Below, in pieces: positions 1 through 11,135 of a stretch of DNA of 64,000 nucleotides. The stretch lies in NCBI RefSeq assembly GCF_021347895.1, contig NC_067135.1, positions 1-64,000 of the forward strand, given 5' to 3'. Position 1 is the first letter of the stretch, and each line of letters begins with the position of its first letter. The translations under genes and the position numbers were made by a program. This stretch comes from Acanthochromis polyacanthus (lineage: Eukaryota > Chordata > Actinopteri > Pomacentridae). Under the pieces are notes generated by a model that had not been told where the DNA came from, searched no databases, and was given only the letters and a program-made list of their open reading frames with translations.

Positions 1-752
1 TTCTGTGTGGAGACCTGGGGAAATAAACCTATTCAGGATATCTCGGTTCAGTTTGTGCTATTGGCCAGAGCATAAGACGTCATGGCAACAGCGTAAGGGT
101 TGGTGAGTGCTTTGCAAACTCTGGACACACAGAAAGAGAAAAAGAAAGACTGGAGAGCAGAGTAGTCATGTTGTGGTCAAAACAGCAATCACCACCAGCC
201 ATTATGATAATCAATTAACTGATCAGAGTCATTTCTTGTGTCAATTCTCTAATTCAAAATTTAGAAATTTGAATACTTTCTGGATTCCTTTCTTCTCTGA
301 CAGCAAATTGAAATCTTTGGGATGCAGACAAAGTTGGATATTTGAGGACATCATTTTGGATCTGTTGGCTTCACTGACAGGCACCTTTTAGCTAAAGGAG
401 CCCAACAATATACACCGGTACATGCAGGTGTTACTTAAGAAGCCATCCACTGTTTTATATTTACAGACTGTTAAAGTCACTTAAGCAGATCAGCACTACT
501 GTTTGTTGTAGGAACCTTCACACTTTAGCTGCAAATGTTACTCAAATACAGCTGCAATTTCTGGTCAGTAAGTTCTCATTATAATGACAGTTTCTTTACA
601 GTAAAGGAAAGAGGAAAAACATATTGGCTTAAAATGTGATCAAATCCAGCTAAACACAACAGAGTAAACGGCTCCTCGGAAATCAGGTGTTGTGCAATTT
701 TCACACTCCCCGGAAAAATCTGACTCCCCTTTGCGTGAACGCACGCGACTTA

Positions 753-2090
753 AGGCCCGGTCACACCGCCCGAACTTTGCTGGAGCGTTCCTGGAGCGGT
801 GAAAAAATTCATCACCGCTCGTAACCGTTCACCACCGTTTAACAGAAGTTGGCCCCCGTTAAAGCAACGCCGTATACGCTCGGCCACCGCTGATGTTTCT
901 GGAGGGGCCCTCCTACCGCTCCGAAAGTTTTGAGCTGCACAAAATATTGCGAGCGGTGAGGAGGGGGCAATTTTCCGCCCCGGCAAAGTTCACCCCCGGT
1001 CCACCAACGCCCAGTCAAAGTTTGTCACCGCGAGACGCAAGTTCGTGGACGCTTGGGTCCGCCAGGCCAACGCAGAAATCTTGAACGCTGGACCACCGCT
1101 GCTTCGCCAGCGTTGCCCGGGCGGCGATTAAACGTTGCACAAACTTCGGTGGAGCGGTTGTAAGCGTTTTACGAGCGGACACGGGGTTGCTGGAACGGTG
1201 TCGGGCGTTGAAGCAGCGATCCATGGCGGCGATGAACTTTGGTTTGGCGTTGGTATAGAGGTGTCGGAGCGGGACCAGAATTTGGCTATAAATACGGGGA
1301 GAAATGGACCAGGAGCTCATTGGGAATCCAGCTGCCATTGAGTTCAGACCTCATCTATATCCAATTTGCTCAAAGTTACAGTAAAACTGTATCACCATGG
1401 ATGCTGAGAGACTTGCTATGATTGGTGCACTAGTCCAGCAGCAGAATCAGAACCTCCTCAGATTGCAACAAGCTGTTGACAGAAGGAGAAGAGAGAGAAG
1501 TGGAGAGACAGAGTTGTGTGGGTCAGACAGTGGATACTGAGAAGGCCTGAACATGGACGGTATGACAAGCTGATGGTGGAGCTGAGGAATGAGGATCCAC
1601 GAGCCTTCCAGCAGTAAAATACATAACAGTATTTTTTCACAGTTGTTAAATATTTCTTGACACAACCAGTGGGCCACATCTATTTACCTGACTCCATTGC
1701 TTCAGCTGCCTGCCTCAGTAATGATCTTCTTGGAGGCTGCTGCTTTCCTTCTCCAGCCTTCCTCTTCTTTTGTCCACGTGGCATGATGAACTTCAACTGT
1801 CGACTTCTATCAAAAATCTATCAGAACTTGTATCAAAACGATCCGTTCAGCTCCGTAGTCACAAGCGGTATGCCGCTAAACCAACTTTATACCCCCGCCG
1901 AGCCAAGGCCCGCATGCGCAGAACGCCGCTAAACCAACGCTCGCTACCGCTAAACCAACGCTAAAGCAATGTCCGTGTTTTCGATTTTTTTCCCATTTTG
2001 TGCCCGGTGACGAGCGTTGTCAAAATTCGGCCCCCCATCCCTACCGTTAAAGGAACGCTCCAGCAAAGTTCGGGCGGTATGACCGGGCCT
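753..2090 (+). mobile_element. PIF/Harbinger-type DNA transposon, internally deleted (U1 copy)
   Basis: Terminal inverted repeats of about 40 bp (753-792 and 2051-2090, one mismatch seen) begin AGGCCCGGTCACACCGCCCG. They are flanked by a direct TTA at 750-752 and 2091-2093, the 3-bp target duplication typical of PIF/Harbinger. The interior keeps a TATA box (1286-1294) and the first stretch of a Harbinger-type transposase (from ATG 1397), but the catalytic part is missing. A minus-strand short frame starts at 1784 and runs into a possible donor (CAG/GTAAAT), perhaps the first exon of the partner Myb-like gene; that is inference. The copy at 56745-58062 is its duplicate. Confidence 0.8.
1397..1617 (+). 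pseudogene. Harbinger transposase 5' fragment, frameshifted
   Basis: Homologous to the open 73-codon frame at 57393-57611, which reads MDAERLAMIGALVQQQ, then an arginine run, then a conserved block like PEHGRYDKLMVELRNEDP. That block is characteristic of the N-terminus of PIF/Harbinger (HARBI1-type) transposases. Here two bases are missing in the arginine-codon run near 1500, so the frame breaks before the block. The DDE nuclease domain is absent altogether. A TATA-like box lies about 105 bp upstream, so the promoter architecture of the parent element survives. It is not expected to make a functional protein. Confidence 0.6.
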
Positions 2091-2330
2091 TTACGTTTCA
2101 CTCTGTGAACACTTGACAGGTTTTCTGTTGTACGTTTACTGTTTTTGCTGTTGTTTTCGGGTTAAATGTGATTAAGTACCGACCTGCAGACATGTTTTCC
2201 TGTTAAACATGATTAGGTGACGTGTTTCTCCTCCTCTTCTCATCCGTATGTGTGCACCCTAAATGGCATCGGGGAGATTCTACGCTACTCTCAGCTTCAC
2301 TCCTATGAGGACATCCGGACAGGACAGGAT

Positions 2331-3625
2331 CAGAGCCCGAGAGATAGTAAGAGTTGCGACATTCCCATAGGGTGCCGTTGTACGCTTTCTTCCAGTCTAC
2401 TTCCGGGTTGCGGAGGCTTGTTTAGTTCCAAGCACCGCTTCGACAGTGATAGCCACCGTTCATTTGCACTGCAGGTTTTTGAGTATATGTGGAGGTAAGT
2501 TGATGAAATGCCGACCTCTTTTGAATTGTCAACTGCCTATGTTTTATCAGAGGCTCTTTATGATGCATATGCTGTGCTTTATTTGTATTTGCGCAGCGTA
2601 ATATATATATTTTTTTTATCTTGGTAGACGACCGAATTTCTGCTACTTTTGTTAGCTCGACTCTGCTGTTAGCTGTGAAGTTATCTCCAGGGATATATTG
2701 ACGGATTAATTGTTGATGTGTCGCTACCTCTTTTTAATTTTAACGTCTTTATATTATATCAGAAGCCCTTTGTGGTGCATACATTTATCTGTATTTGTGA
2801 ATATTGGCAGATGACCGACTTTCAGGCATTGCCATGTGCTTGTTAGCTCTTCTTTGAAAGCTACCTAGCTACATCGCTGCCTCTTTTTAATTGTCAAGAC
2901 TACGTCCTTTATATGAGACCCTTTATAATGCATAAACTTATACTTGTAAGTATTTAACAAATATATGTATTAATATCTATCGTATCTATCTATCTGCCAG
3001 TATCCCGAGAGCCCTCACTGAAGACACGACGACCCTCATTGTGTCTCCCATTGTCAATAAACCATACTATTTCATTCATCAAAGCATAATGAGTTGTTAT
3101 TCTTGAATATATATTTTGTGTATGTCTAAAAATGGTTATAGTGAGTCAACTCCTGCCTCATCAGAAGTGGCTGGACACTATCTGCTGAATGGACTGTTGT
3201 TACTCTGCTTTTCAGTAACTCTCAGACTACGGGTAAGTGAATCAGAGAAATATAGACATTGTCTGGAAATACAATAATCCAGCTGGGCATCTTCAATCAT
3301 CTTACATTTCTGTGTAAAAGTCGATTTTCCATGCTAACACGAATGTGAAACATTCCCTCCAAAACCCCAAAAGTGTCTTTAATATGTCACCTTACGGCTC
3401 AAAATGTAAAACTGACATTTACATATATACTCCAATGAATTAATAATCAAACAAGTACTCGGAGGTGTGATTTTATTCCTTTTATACCGTGAAATCGCCG
3501 CTCTCAGTCCCATAGAAGGAAATGACAGCGCTGCCTGTTTGGAACTATTCAGGCTTACATGAACCACGTGACCGCCCCGCTGCGAGAGCATGAGTGTCGC
3601 AACTCTTACTATCTCTAGGTCTCTG
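2331..3625. repeat. Inverted-repeat-bounded segment, possible DNA transposon
   Basis: A 34-bp sequence at 2331-2364 containing AGATAGTAAGAGTTGCGACA recurs in reverse complement at 3592-3625, about 1.3 kb away. The arms match except at a few positions. No clean target duplication could be read next to either arm, and no transposase is recognisable inside. It could be a non-autonomous DNA transposon or a chance inverted pair of another repeat. The left arm recurs in U5 at 58313; the right arm would lie beyond the window. Confidence 0.35.
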
Positions 3626-4961
3626 GAAAGGATGTAATCGCCAAATATTATTTTTATTGGGCCAGTTAAGAATATAATAGAATTGAAATTCTTTAATCCC
3701 ACACCTGGGAAATTATTTGCTACGACAGCTAAAACACCAAATCACAACAAGTTTAAAAAAACCTAGTAAATTAGTCTGTAAGAACAGAATAATAAAATAA
3801 GGGGCTAAATGATCACAGTATGGCAGATTAAGAACTTGCCTCAGACAACAGCCACCATTAAATGATTGTATTTTACACGTTTATTTTCAGGACTCACTAG
3901 GAAATTGACAAAGTTGAGCTTTCTGCAGATTTAAACTCCTACCAATAGTTAAAATTGATGAAAAAAGCACAAAATAAAATATATGTATTAATTCTTCACA
4001 CATCTTTATGATTGGTCATCTGCTGACAACTGAACCAGTTTCACCTGCACAGCGAGCAGATGAAACAGCACGAGTCACTTTAAAAACAATAAGTGGTCAC
4101 ACTTGATTTCACTGTTGTTTTGACTTCATGTTACGTCTCTACCTCAAGTATATTAATGAACGGATTTAAATGAGAAGGAAATAAGATGTGAAAGTGCACA
4201 GAATTACAAACAAAACAACAGAGAGACTCAGTAAAATGATCAGCAGAGTTGTGACTTCCAGGTTTCTGACTACAGAACAGCTTCACTGCTTCGACCACAA
4301 ATCAACACTGTCCATCCACTCACTGCGTCAAGGACCTACAAACATGATACACACCTGCTCACAGTCTGTTATTTACTATTTGAACCTGATAATCACACAA
4401 CTTTCAAGTGAAATGTGAGACACTGTTGGTTCTAATCAGCGTCAACAGTGATTTGAATTTCCCTCAGAATTAATAAAGTATCTGTCTATCTCCTGCAGCT
4501 GATGATAAGAAACAACAGCGGCTTCGAGTTTTATTTAACCAAGAAGCAGGAGTGTGAACAAATCAGTGAAGAAGTTACTTTGCTTAAGTTGGGTCTGTCT
4601 TAACTTCTCCTCAGTGGTTGCAAAAATACAAAGCAGCCACAATCACAAAGCTCCAGTTCTGCTCTTTCTTTGTGCGATAACATGAACATATCAATGTACA
4701 GATTTTAACACATCTGCAAAATAACACTTCTTTGCAATGATCTGCATGTGGATTAGAGGTGTAGTTCAGTTGGTACCTAAAGTTCTCTTACGTAAAGTCG
4801 AGGCAGATGAGCATTGAGCTATGCAAATCAGTGTCTGTGAAACACATGCAAACTATGTTTGCGTAACTACATTTACACAAGTTACACTGTCAGGAAAAGC
4901 TCAGATAAAAAACCCCAATAAAATCAATATGGATTTTATTTTTTTCTGTTATTGCACTGGA

Positions 4962-5333
4962 CATGGGGCTGCTCAGTGGGATACTGGGTCGCACTTTCGC
5001 CTTGCAGCAAGAATATCCCCGGTTCGAATCCCGGGGTGGGCCTGGGATCTTTCTGCATGGAGTTTGCATGTTCTCCCTGAGCATGTGTGGGTTTTCTCCG
5101 GGCACTCCGGCTTCCTCCCACAGTCCAAAAAAAATATGATGAGGTTAATTGGTTACTCTAAATTGCCCGTAGGTGTGAATGTGAGTGTGATTGTTTGTGT
5201 GTACATGTAGCCCTGCGACAGACTGGCGACCTGTCCAGGGTGTCCCCTGCCTTCGCCCGAGTCAGCTGGAATAGACTCCAGCACCCCCCGCTACCCTAAT
5301 GAGGATAAAGTGGTGTATAGAGAATGGATGGCT
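4962..5333 (+). repeat. SINE-like repeat with tRNA-like head (U1)
   Basis: A 372-bp insertion flanked by an approximate direct repeat (ACTGGA at 4956-4961 and in TACTGGAT at 5334-5341). The corresponding sites in U2 (near 26190) and U3 (near 36240) are empty and read straight through. The head holds a good pol III B-box, GGTTCGAATCC at 5021-5031, and an A-box-like stretch about 50 bp upstream. The body with TCCTCCCACAGTCC and TAATTGG...TAAATTGCCCG is a very widespread fish interspersed repeat. The open frame across it is an accident. Confidence 0.7.
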
Positions 5334-5884
5334 GTACTGGATATTATCTGCCATTAAAAAAATGAAAATCTTTTAGAAAGTTCTTTATTTGCCTAATCTT
5401 AGTATACATCATTTTGTTTTCAAATAATTATTTGGAAACTTTAAGTATTTTTTCCTGATTTAAATACAATAATTAAAAAAAACACAGGTAAGATAACATT
5501 TGCATTTGTACAAATACAGATGGAAAATCTGAGGATTTGTTAACTTGGCAGTTTTGGGCTGTTTTTTGGTTAACATGAAAATGAATGCTTTTATTCTGTT
5601 CCGTTACTTGACATTATCTGTAATCAAGAAAAACGGAGTGAATCTATACAATGATAGTAAACTGCTGAATAAAAAGCTAAAGTTAAAATTATTACACAGA
5701 AGAGCACTGAGCAGCCATGTGTTTGTAGATCATTCTGTAAAAAAAGTGAATGTTGTCCTGTGAGACATTTGCAGCTCATTTGACTTCAAGGAGTCTCTAC
5801 ATGGGATCATCTTATTTGCAACATTTGCATGGATGGTAAGGATATAGGCCACTTTGGGCGATGTAGTGTTCAAAAAGCATTTAC

Positions 5885-6011
5885 ATGCAGTGATCCATGG
5901 CGCCACTTTCCCTAAAGTGAACAACCCAATGACGTTTCTCAGAGAAACCAAGCAGGAATAGGCTTTGAATATTAAGGCAGAGTCTCCTTTTACTGTCCAC
6001 AGAGCTGCATC
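5885..6011 (+). promoter_or_regulatory. Candidate proximal promoter and 5'UTR of lectin A
   Basis: The 130 bp before the ATG is strongly conserved in all four lectin units. It includes the palindrome TTTCTCAGAGAAA (5935-5947), an AT-rich GAATATTAAGG (5967-5977) about 40 bp before the start codon, and the ATG context GCATCATGATGG. Treating the palindrome as an immune-type transcription-factor site is inference only. No classical TATA box is visible. Confidence 0.35.
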
Positions 6012-8552
6012 ATGATGGACAGCATCTGGCTGGGTGTCTGGTGTCTCTCAGGTCAGTCAATTCTTCGTTTATTGTTAAACAGAGCTTATTATTGTGTATT
6101 ACTGGAACAAAGGTACTCTGGTCATTTAGAGTCATGCTGTATTTTCAGAAGTCTTGTGTTTTCCTCACAGGGTGGCTCGTCCTCCCCGCCTGCTCCCTCC
6201 GTCAGTACTACTTTGTCAAGAAACCTTTAACTTGGAATGAAGCTCAGACCTACTGCAGACAGAACTACACAGACCTGGCCACCATTGAAAACACTGAAGA
6301 CGTGAAGGAACTGGAGAGTCTGGTTTCATTTGCTAACGTAGAGTCTGAGGTCTGGTTCGGTCTGTACAGTGAGATCAACTGGAAGTGGTCGGATGGGTTC
6401 ACAGGAAGCGGGGCTGAGTTTCGGAGCTGGAAAGCTGGTGGAAAAGACTCTGAAATGGGTCCCTTCTGTGTGGCCACTTGGACAGAATGGCTCGTGGAAA
6501 ATTGTGAGACGCGGAAATCATTTATTTGTTACCATGGTAAGGATAGGCATTGTATATTTTAATTTGAAATGCCATAGCCATAAAGTTCGCATCAATTTCA
6601 TGAGTTTAGACAACAGCTACTGAATTCTGTTCAACCAACAAACTATTTAGACTTTGGGGAATTTGCTCTTCTTCTACAGTCAAAGCTGTTTTTATTTACT
6701 TAATGATCAGTAGCATGATCACAAGTCTAAAAGTTCTTCCAACTGCGTGTGTGTGTGTGTGTGTGTGTTCTCCACAGACATCTCATACCATCAAACATCA
6801 GTCATTACTATAATATTCATCATTATGTGTTTTAGACATTTGTTTGAACTCTAGTTTTCAGTCTAACAGCATTTGCTATGATATCTTCTTTTCGCACATT
6901 GTGCTCAAAAGATACTACACTACAGAGGATACTAGTGAATTCAAGAGGAAGTAAAATGAAGTTATCAAGCCAGTTTCATTCACTTTCAAATTAAGTGATG
7001 TTAAAGTTTGAGTACACAACATTTTAAGCTGAAGCGATTTAAAAAGTTAAAATCAGAAAAGTAGTGTTTTTATCTTACAGTTCAGTGGTTAGAATGTGTC
7101 ACTTGAAATACGTTTCAAAGTGTGTTCACAAAATCAGCATGTGAACTCATTTCACTCCTAAAACTGCAGGAACAGAAGACAATCGTCAGTTTGTTCTTAT
7201 CCAGACGTCCAAGAGTTGGTCCGATGCTCAGAAGTACTGCAGGGAGAACTTTGTTGATCTGGCCACTGTGAGGAACGACAACGAGCAGCAGAAGGTCTGG
7301 AACAAACTGTTGATTAAAACGGCATGGATCGGCCTGTTCGGAGATCCTGATCTTTACTGGTCTGATGGGAGCAGCTTCTCCTGGTCCAACTTCAATGGTT
7401 CAACTCCGATCGGCTCCATGACAGACTCATGTGGTTCCATGTCTCTGAAGAGATCCATGAAATGGAAGCTCTCGAACTGTGAACAAAGGTTCCCCTTTGT
7501 GTGCCACAGAGTCCCTGGTGAGTGTTTTACTGACCATCACTTATTTACATTCATGTGCTGTATACAACGAAAGCAGCTTCAAGGATTTCTGCTCTCTTTT
7601 TATGTTTGGATGCAGACATAAGGCATGGTAAGGTGGTGAAGTTGAGGTTTGAATTGAAGGACGACTCCGTGGATCTGAACAACCCTGAGGTCAAAGCAGA
7701 ACTCCTGAAAAAGGCAAGTGTCCAAACTCCACCCCGACACGTCACAAACATTCAGAGTAGATCACAGGAAGAATGAAAGGCAACTTTTAAAGAAACAAAA
7801 CAGATTTAGATTAATACCCAACTGGCAGGAAACTCTCTCACAGAATCACCTGCAAGTTCTCACAATCTTTTCAAATCATATATTTTAATCAAATTTTAAC
7901 TGAACAGCTTAAGAAAAAAATCATTTTCAGTAAAACTCCCATGAAGTCAATATCATGTTTAATGTCAGCATTCAGAGGATGATGTCAGGAACACAGATGA
8001 TGATCTGAGATGACAAAGGACGAATGTTCTCCAACCAACATTCACAAAAAGCTGCTCAGACAGTGTGGCCGCCTCAGATCATTTGTGTTATAATAAAGGT
8101 GGAATATTTTGTCATTTTGTTGAAGGAACACGATAGAATGAAAACTGGTACATTTACAGAAATGTTGATTAATGTGCACTGTCCCTGTTCAAATAAACTA
8201 ATAAAATAAAATAAAACAAAAACATTTAGTTCTGAGATCATTCCAGCACAACGGTTTAACAACGATCTCGCGAAACACTTTTCGGAAGTCTTTAGTCACC
8301 CTGCTTTTAAGAAAAAGAAATAAAATTGAAAACTTCAGTAGAACTTTCTCAAAATGCTTTTCTAACAGTCAGATTGTCACTGCATGTTTGACCGTTGCTG
8401 CCATGTTGTTCTCCCAGCTGCAGGACAGACTGGAGGAGAACGGAGTGAGTGGAGTCACCCTGAGGTGGAGAGAACAGCCTGATGGGAAAGCGTTCCACAA
8501 GGAGGAGACTCAAGGAACCTGTCCTGCAACTCCTCAAACAGCAGTGTGTTAA
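6012..8552 (+). CDS. Lectin A: secreted protein with two C-type lectin-like domains
   Basis: Five coding exons: 6012-6051, 6171-6536, 7170-7517, 7616-7713 and 8418-8552, giving 328 residues. Residues 1-22 (MMDSIWLGVWCLSGWLVLPA...) form a signal peptide. CTLD1 covers about 25-135 with disulphide cysteines C42/C133 and C113/C125 and a WIGL-like VWFGL. CTLD2 covers about 140-250 with WIGL at 188-191 and cysteines C159/C247 and C223/C239. Neither domain has an EPN/QPD or WND calcium-sugar motif, so classical sugar binding is doubtful. The tail (252-328) is charged, has no membrane segment and ends TAVC. Each CTLD sits on its own exon with phase-1 borders. Intron 4 uses a GC donor (AAG/GCAAGT at 7714). 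The first of two adjacent ATGs was used. AATAAA signals lie at 8817 and 8834. The ligand and the exact family name are not known to me. Confidence 0.88.
6743..6768. repeat. (GT)n microsatellite in lectin A intron 2
   Basis: A run of GT dinucleotides in intron 2, with counterparts of different length at about 27590-27611, 37650-37668 and 49510-49528 in lectins B, C and D. Confidence 0.85.
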
Positions 8553-9902
8553 CCAACAGCGCCCTCTTCTGTCCCAATGTGTTTATTACTGCCTCTGGGT
8601 TCACTGCAGTTTATTTAGACTCCTGCTATCCACCGGTTTTGTGTGTGGGTGGAACTTTTTCTTGCAACTTTCACAGCAAACTCATAAGCTGATATCTACA
8701 ATTACAGCTGTTTGTTATTTAAGTGCTTTTTAGTTGGCAGGTTAATATGAATTTCTGTTATTTTGCAGAGTGGTTCTGGATGCATCATATTTACTGTGTG
8801 TGTTTGTATCATCGTAAATAAAAAAGAAAGAAAAATAAATATTCTAAGAAAAAAATGAAGCCTGTTTTATGTGAGGAATGTTTTTCTTTTATGTATTCTG
8901 TAATTTCACATTTGTTGCTCCCATTGCTTATTTCTGCATTTTATAGCACAAACTTGACTTTTAGGATCATCTCAAGTGCAAGAAAGGAGGATTACAGGCA
9001 TCCTGCTGCAGATCTTCTTGGTTCTCTTCTGTCAAAAGTGCTTCAATGAGGTATTTTAGTTTTCACGTTTAAGTGAGAAACTTTACTGTCCTTGTTGAAA
9101 ATAGTATTTGGTTTCAGGACAAAACAAAGATGAAGACTAATGAAGTTACTTTTACAAAAACATTTTCACAAATCAGTGAACAAGCAGCTATTTAAGAATA
9201 TTACTCTTCATTCTGTTCAATTTAATCCAGATAGAGACAAAAAGAACCATAACGAGTTCCCATTACATTGGAGGATTTGAAAAACAGTTATTAGATCCCG
9301 GTGTCTTCTCAGGTTTTGTGCATAAATTATGCAAGAATTTAAAGCTGCTGAGAACTGAGTACTTGGTGGAGTTACAATAACCAGAGTCTATACAAAAAAA
9401 ATACTGAAGACTACACTAATCCACGTAAGGTTTGACCTAGGCAGGAGAACAAGACTACAGAGAACTAGAACTATACATCTAACAGAGTAAACAACAACAC
9501 GGTCAGTCTAGCACGAGCAAACCCAAGAGTGGATCAGTTGATACATATCACTATTGAACCCAGAGAAGGATCATTTGACCCTAATCAGCATATCTTTTGT
9601 GAGTATTGAGGTCCTTAAAAAGGCAATCAAGCAGACGACCTTTTAACACATTCCTGTGGGGTCACTGCGTGGGTGTGACACGGTGGTGTTCACAGATCAA
9701 CAAGCTGCAGTTTGCCTACTCCTGCTCTACAGTGGGTTCGGAAAATATTCAGACCCCTTGAAATTTTTCACTCTTTGTCATTGCAGCCATTTGCCAAAAC
9801 CAAAAAAGTTCATTTTATTTCTCATTAATGTACACTCAGCACCCCATCTTAACACAAATGTAGAAATTTTTGCAAATTTATTAAAAAAGAAAAACTGAAA
9901 TA

Positions 9903-11135
9903 TCACAGGTGATGAGCAGCGCCTGGTTTTCTCCACACATACCGCTTAGAATTAACACCAAAAAGTTCAATCTTGGTCTCATCAGACCAGAGAATCTTAT
10001 TTCTCATAGTCTGGGAGTCCTTCTTGTGTTTTTTTGGCAAACTCTATGAGAGCTTTCATGTGTCTTGCACTGAGGAGAGGCTTCCGTCGGGCCACTCTGC
10101 CATAAAGCTCTGACTGGTGGAGGGCTGCAGTGATAGTTGACTTTGTGGAACTTTCTCTTATCTCCCGACTGCATCTCTGGAGCTCAGCCACAGTGATCTT
10201 TGGGTTCTTCTTCACCTCTCTCACCAAGGCTCTTCTCCCACCATTGCTCAGTTTGGTAGTGATGGTGAAATCGAAGCTTCATGAAGCAATGAACCACTTT
10301 GACACATCTGCTTCAAGAATGACACATTGCTTCGAAGCATTTGACACAATCAGAAGAGTGACATCTGCTGGTCCTGTGTCAGAACTGCACCTTAGTGGAA
10401 AAAAATGAAAAAGCCTCAGGACAGCTTGTCTCACACCGCTTTGTACTTGCAATAAATATTTTAAAACGTTATATATGTATATTTGTGTGCATATATGTGT
10501 AGTGTGTTTCTATGAATGAATGTGTGTTGTGTATGAGTTAATCTATGTGTATATATCTGTGTGTTATTTAATGTATGAAATGCAACTAGATATATCTAAA
10601 CTAAATTCTAACTAAATGTATACTCTCCCTAACTTCTCTCAAAATGACAAATGCACTAGCGTGATCTCCTCCGCTCAAAAACCCACAATTTGAGGAGTAA
10701 ATCAGACCCCTATGCCTTTTAAGACCTGGACAAATTGAAATGTCCGACCCCTTCAAAGTTCGCTCGAAGCACCGCGACACGCGATGTGACGTAACGAGGC
10801 CTCGTTCTCGATCGTCACGTGATTGTGGGCGTGCTGAAGCAGGGATCGAAACACCGTCTCGGAACACTTTGGCTTCAAAAGCTCGGCACTGTGTCGAGCA
10901 AACTGGCTCGAGCATAACATCACTACAGTTTAGCTGGACGGCCAGGTCTCGGAAGAGTTGTGGTCGTCCCAAACTTCTTCCATTTGAGGATTATGGAGGC
11001 CACTGTGCTCTGAGGAACCTTGAGTGCTGCAGAAATTCTTTTGTAACCTTGGCCAGATCTGTGCCTTGCCACAATTCTGTCTCTGAGCTCCTTGGGCAGT
11101 TCCTTCCACCTCATGATTCTCATTTGCTCTGACAT
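9903..11135 (-). pseudogene. Tc1-like transposase N-terminal half, broken by hAT insertion
   Basis: It starts MSEQMRIMRWKELPKELRDR at 11135 with the paired helix-turn-helix region (GQGYKRISAALKV...). It is interrupted by the hAT at 10257-10925, resumes with VREVKKNPKITVAELQ..., and carries an extra T near 10033 that shifts the frame. The family's second Asp and Glu of the DDE triad are absent because the internal deletion joins the middle of the gene to the right inverted repeat. It is non-functional. Confidence 0.8.
10257..10925. mobile_element. Non-autonomous hAT element nested in Tc1 (U1)
   Basis: A 669-bp insertion with termini TAGTGATG...CATCACTA, flanked by an 8-bp target duplication CAGTTTGG/CAGTTTAG (10249-10256, 10926-10933). 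The uninterrupted site is visible in the U1b Tc1 copy near 18396. Eight-bp duplication with short inverted ends fits the hAT superfamily. There is no transposase frame. An identical insertion occurs in U3 at 41143-41811. Confidence 0.8.

Noticed and set aside
2217..2498. Plus-strand frame ending at a GTAAGT donor-like site
   Set aside because: Composition and lack of similarity argue against a first exon; no acceptor-linked exon could be matched downstream.
4188..4418. 76-codon frame repeated upstream of lectins (MKVHRITNKTTERL...)
   Set aside because: Shortened by indels in U2, no start context or splice partners; conserved only as duplicated backbone.
5021..5031. Possible tRNA gene (perfect B-box)
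   Set aside because: No cloverleaf with paired acceptor stem could be drawn and the sequence continues as a SINE-like body.
4821..5210. 129-codon frame across the SINE upstream of lectin A
   Set aside because: Runs through the tRNA-like head and body of an interspersed repeat; the same frame occurs wherever this repeat family inserts.
6041..6562. 173-codon single-exon frame as the lectin start
   Set aside because: It reads through intron 1. The exon 1 signal peptide joined at GT 6052 / AG 6170 gives a proper secretory leader and phase.
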